Origin: Erysipelotrichaceae bacterium
Lineage (GTDB): Bacteria; Bacillota_I; Bacilli_A; Erysipelotrichales; Erysipelotrichaceae
Direction of reading: 5' to 3'
DNA: 22,986 bases
NCBI GenBank assembly: GCA_900770275.1
Contig: CAAGJS010000285.1
Location: 1 to 22,986 of the forward strand
The notes beneath the pieces are model-generated. The model had not been told where the DNA came from. It was given only the letters and a program-made list of their open reading frames with translations, and ran no database searches. How positions within the stretch are numbered: position 1 is the first letter of the stretch; the number at the start of each line of letters is the position of its first letter. Positions 21,861 through 22,986 of this stretch are shown here, piece by piece. The position numbers were made by a program, and so were the translations under genes.

Positions 21861-22040
21861 TGTCCGCCCCAGCACAGCTGTGTCGCGTCCAAATGACTGC
21901 GCAGAAGGCTGATTCAAAGCGCCTGCCACTTGAATCATGAACACAAAAACCATATATCGGTTATAGAGATGGAGGACATGGCCTTTGACGCCTAGTCTAG
22001 CCATCCTTTTTTCTGACCTTTGAGATGCATTGATCCTCAG
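21861..22040. other. No recognisable gene
   Basis: Between the arm relic and the lactonase terminator I see no supported gene. A small minus-strand ORF overlapping the relic has only its last ~25 residues in common with the left-arm counterpart, and those differences are non-synonymous. Confidence 0.4.
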
Positions 22041-22076
22041 AAAAAGGCACCCTGCACCAGACGGTACAGGAATGCC
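22041..22076 (-). terminator. Terminator of the lactonase gene
   Basis: On the minus strand GGCATTCCTGTACC pairs with GGTGCAGGGTGCC around GTCT, then five Ts. Confidence 0.75.
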
Positions 22077-22122
22077 TCGGTTATATATTCAGTCTTTGAC
22101 CATTTAGTTCTGATCGTTGATT

Positions 22123-22986
22123 TCAAAGCAACTGAATGGATACCGGCGAAGGAACCGACAGAGCCTGCAGTTCCCTGCCGATGCAGCCATCATCTTCAAG
22201 CTCAAATACAGCGATGTTGTCACTGTAGCGATTGGCTGCCAGCAGATAATTGTCTGCCAGGAAGATGTCACGCGGATGACGGCCGCCGCTGTAAACCGCC
22301 TGCTTCACAGTGAGACTGTCAACCGGAATCACGGAAATCAGATCGATGCCGCGCGTCGAAACATACAGTGTCTTTTCATCCGCAGACAGACGCACTGCAG
22401 CTGTACCACGCTGACGCTGTTCGCCATCCGGAAGAACACTTGCCTTACGTACAATGGACCAGTCTGCCGTATTGATTTCAAAGAGCTCATTGCTCAGCTC
22501 AGATACCGCATACAACTTCGAACCATCGGCAGTGAATACACCGTGTCGAATACCGGTACCGAAGTCAAATCGAATCGACGACTGATAATTCAGATCCCGA
22601 TCAAAGATCATAATACGATCCAGGAACAGACACGGAACAAGCACCTGATCCCCATGGAACAGCACCTGATGACAGCCTGCCCCATCCCGGATCAATACGC
22701 GGTTGTCCAAATGAAGTTCCTGCTCATGCAGAGAAAGCACCGATACCGTACCTTCATGATAGTTGGCCGTATAGATTCTTCCGCCATTCCAGGCAATATA
22801 GCAGGATGGCGTCGTCTCGAAGCGCAGTGACGCGACAAGCGATCCATCACGCTCAAACACCTTTACGCCAGCCTCATTGCCTTCCTCCATGACCGAGGCA
22901 ACACGGCCGCTGTCCGGATCCACGGCAATCGCCTTGGCAGCCTTCACCCCGGCAAATACCGTCGGCTGATCCAAGTGACCTTCCGC
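22123..22986 (-). CDS. Lactonase-family beta-propeller protein (Pgl-like), N-terminus beyond window
   Basis: At least 287 residues are open to the right edge. Repeated beta-propeller blades are visible: CYIAWNGGRIYTANYHEGTV (SVLSL), GCHQVLFHGDQVLVPCLFLD, RHGVFTADGSKLYAVSELSN, AAVRLSADEKTLYVSTRGID and HPRDIFLADNYLLAANRYSD. The HPRD, GCHQ and AVS(E)LSNEL motifs are typical of the 7-bladed lactonase family that includes YbhE-type 6-phosphogluconolactonases. The frame remains open upstream of the TTG at 22974 (AEGHLDQPTVFAG), so that codon is internal and the true start lies outside. Role: probable 6-phosphogluconolactonase of the pentose phosphate pathway, though the family also has other sugar-lactone functions. 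Confidence 0.85.
   Translation of the reverse strand, partial: AEGHLDQPTVFAGVKAAKAIAVDPDSGRVASVMEEGNEAGVKVFERDGSLVASLRFETTPSCYIAWNGGRIYTANYHEGTVSVLSLHEQELHLDNRVLIRDGAGCHQVLFHGDQVLVPCLFLDRIMIFDRDLNYQSSIRFDFGTGIRHGVFTADGSKLYAVSELSNELFEINTADWSIVRKASVLPDGEQRQRGTAAVRLSADEKTLYVSTRGIDLISVIPVDSLTVKQAVYSGGRHPRDIFLADNYLLAANRYSDNIAVFELEDDGCIGRELQALSVPSPVSIQLL

Overview
The window looks like a low-to-mid GC Firmicute chromosome. Gene content, AGGAGG-type ribosome binding sites and TTGACA/TACAAT-like promoters point to a gut member of the Erysipelotrichia or a close relative; this placement is an inference from protein style, not a search result. Both window ends cut genes: a prepilin peptidase on the left and a beta-propeller lactonase on the right.

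Chromosomal part, 1-10,860: prepilin peptidase (partial), queA-queH (two queuosine steps, overlapping), a convergent short-chain dehydrogenase, a CPA1-type cation/proton antiporter with two C-terminal RCK_C-like modules, an acid-tailed coiled-coil protein behind a TetR regulator with a clear operator/promoter, an RlmA-type 23S rRNA methyltransferase, an SPFH membrane protein with a small ribbon-helix-helix partner, a large radical SAM protein, an S66-family LD-carboxypeptidase-like protein and tRNA-Ala(CGC).

Mobile element, 10,812-21,658: a 10.8-kb integrative element sits in the tRNA-Ala gene. A perfect 52-bp direct repeat starts at the first base of the anticodon loop and bounds the element. 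The gene order is that of a phage-inducible chromosomal island (PICI)-like phage satellite. The right end carries an integrase overlapped by an upstream regulator. Facing away from these is a long minus-strand operon: three small HTH/excisionase-like proteins, a winged-helix protein, a PrimPol-like primase, a P4/D5-type helicase, an iteron origin, a coiled-coil protein, a DUF1492/ArpU-like regulator and a small protein. There are no capsid, tail or terminase genes. The two diverging units are driven from a nearly symmetric face-to-face promoter.

The most unusual parts are non-coding: (1) an origin made of two modules of inverted iteron arrays with a strict 9-bp period around an AT-rich core; (2) an ORF-poor, hairpin-dense segment of about 0.8 kb at the left end of the element, with six related loop motifs, which may be a large structured RNA or a protein-binding array; (3) copies of one of those hairpins elsewhere in the element; (4) a GC-rich segment downstream of the DUF1492 gene, where related phages would carry a packaging site; (5) a degenerate second copy of the element's left arm outside attR, indicating an earlier related element at the same tRNA.

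Right flank, 21,659-22,986: the arm relic, nothing else recognisable up to a terminator, then the partial lactonase gene on the minus strand.
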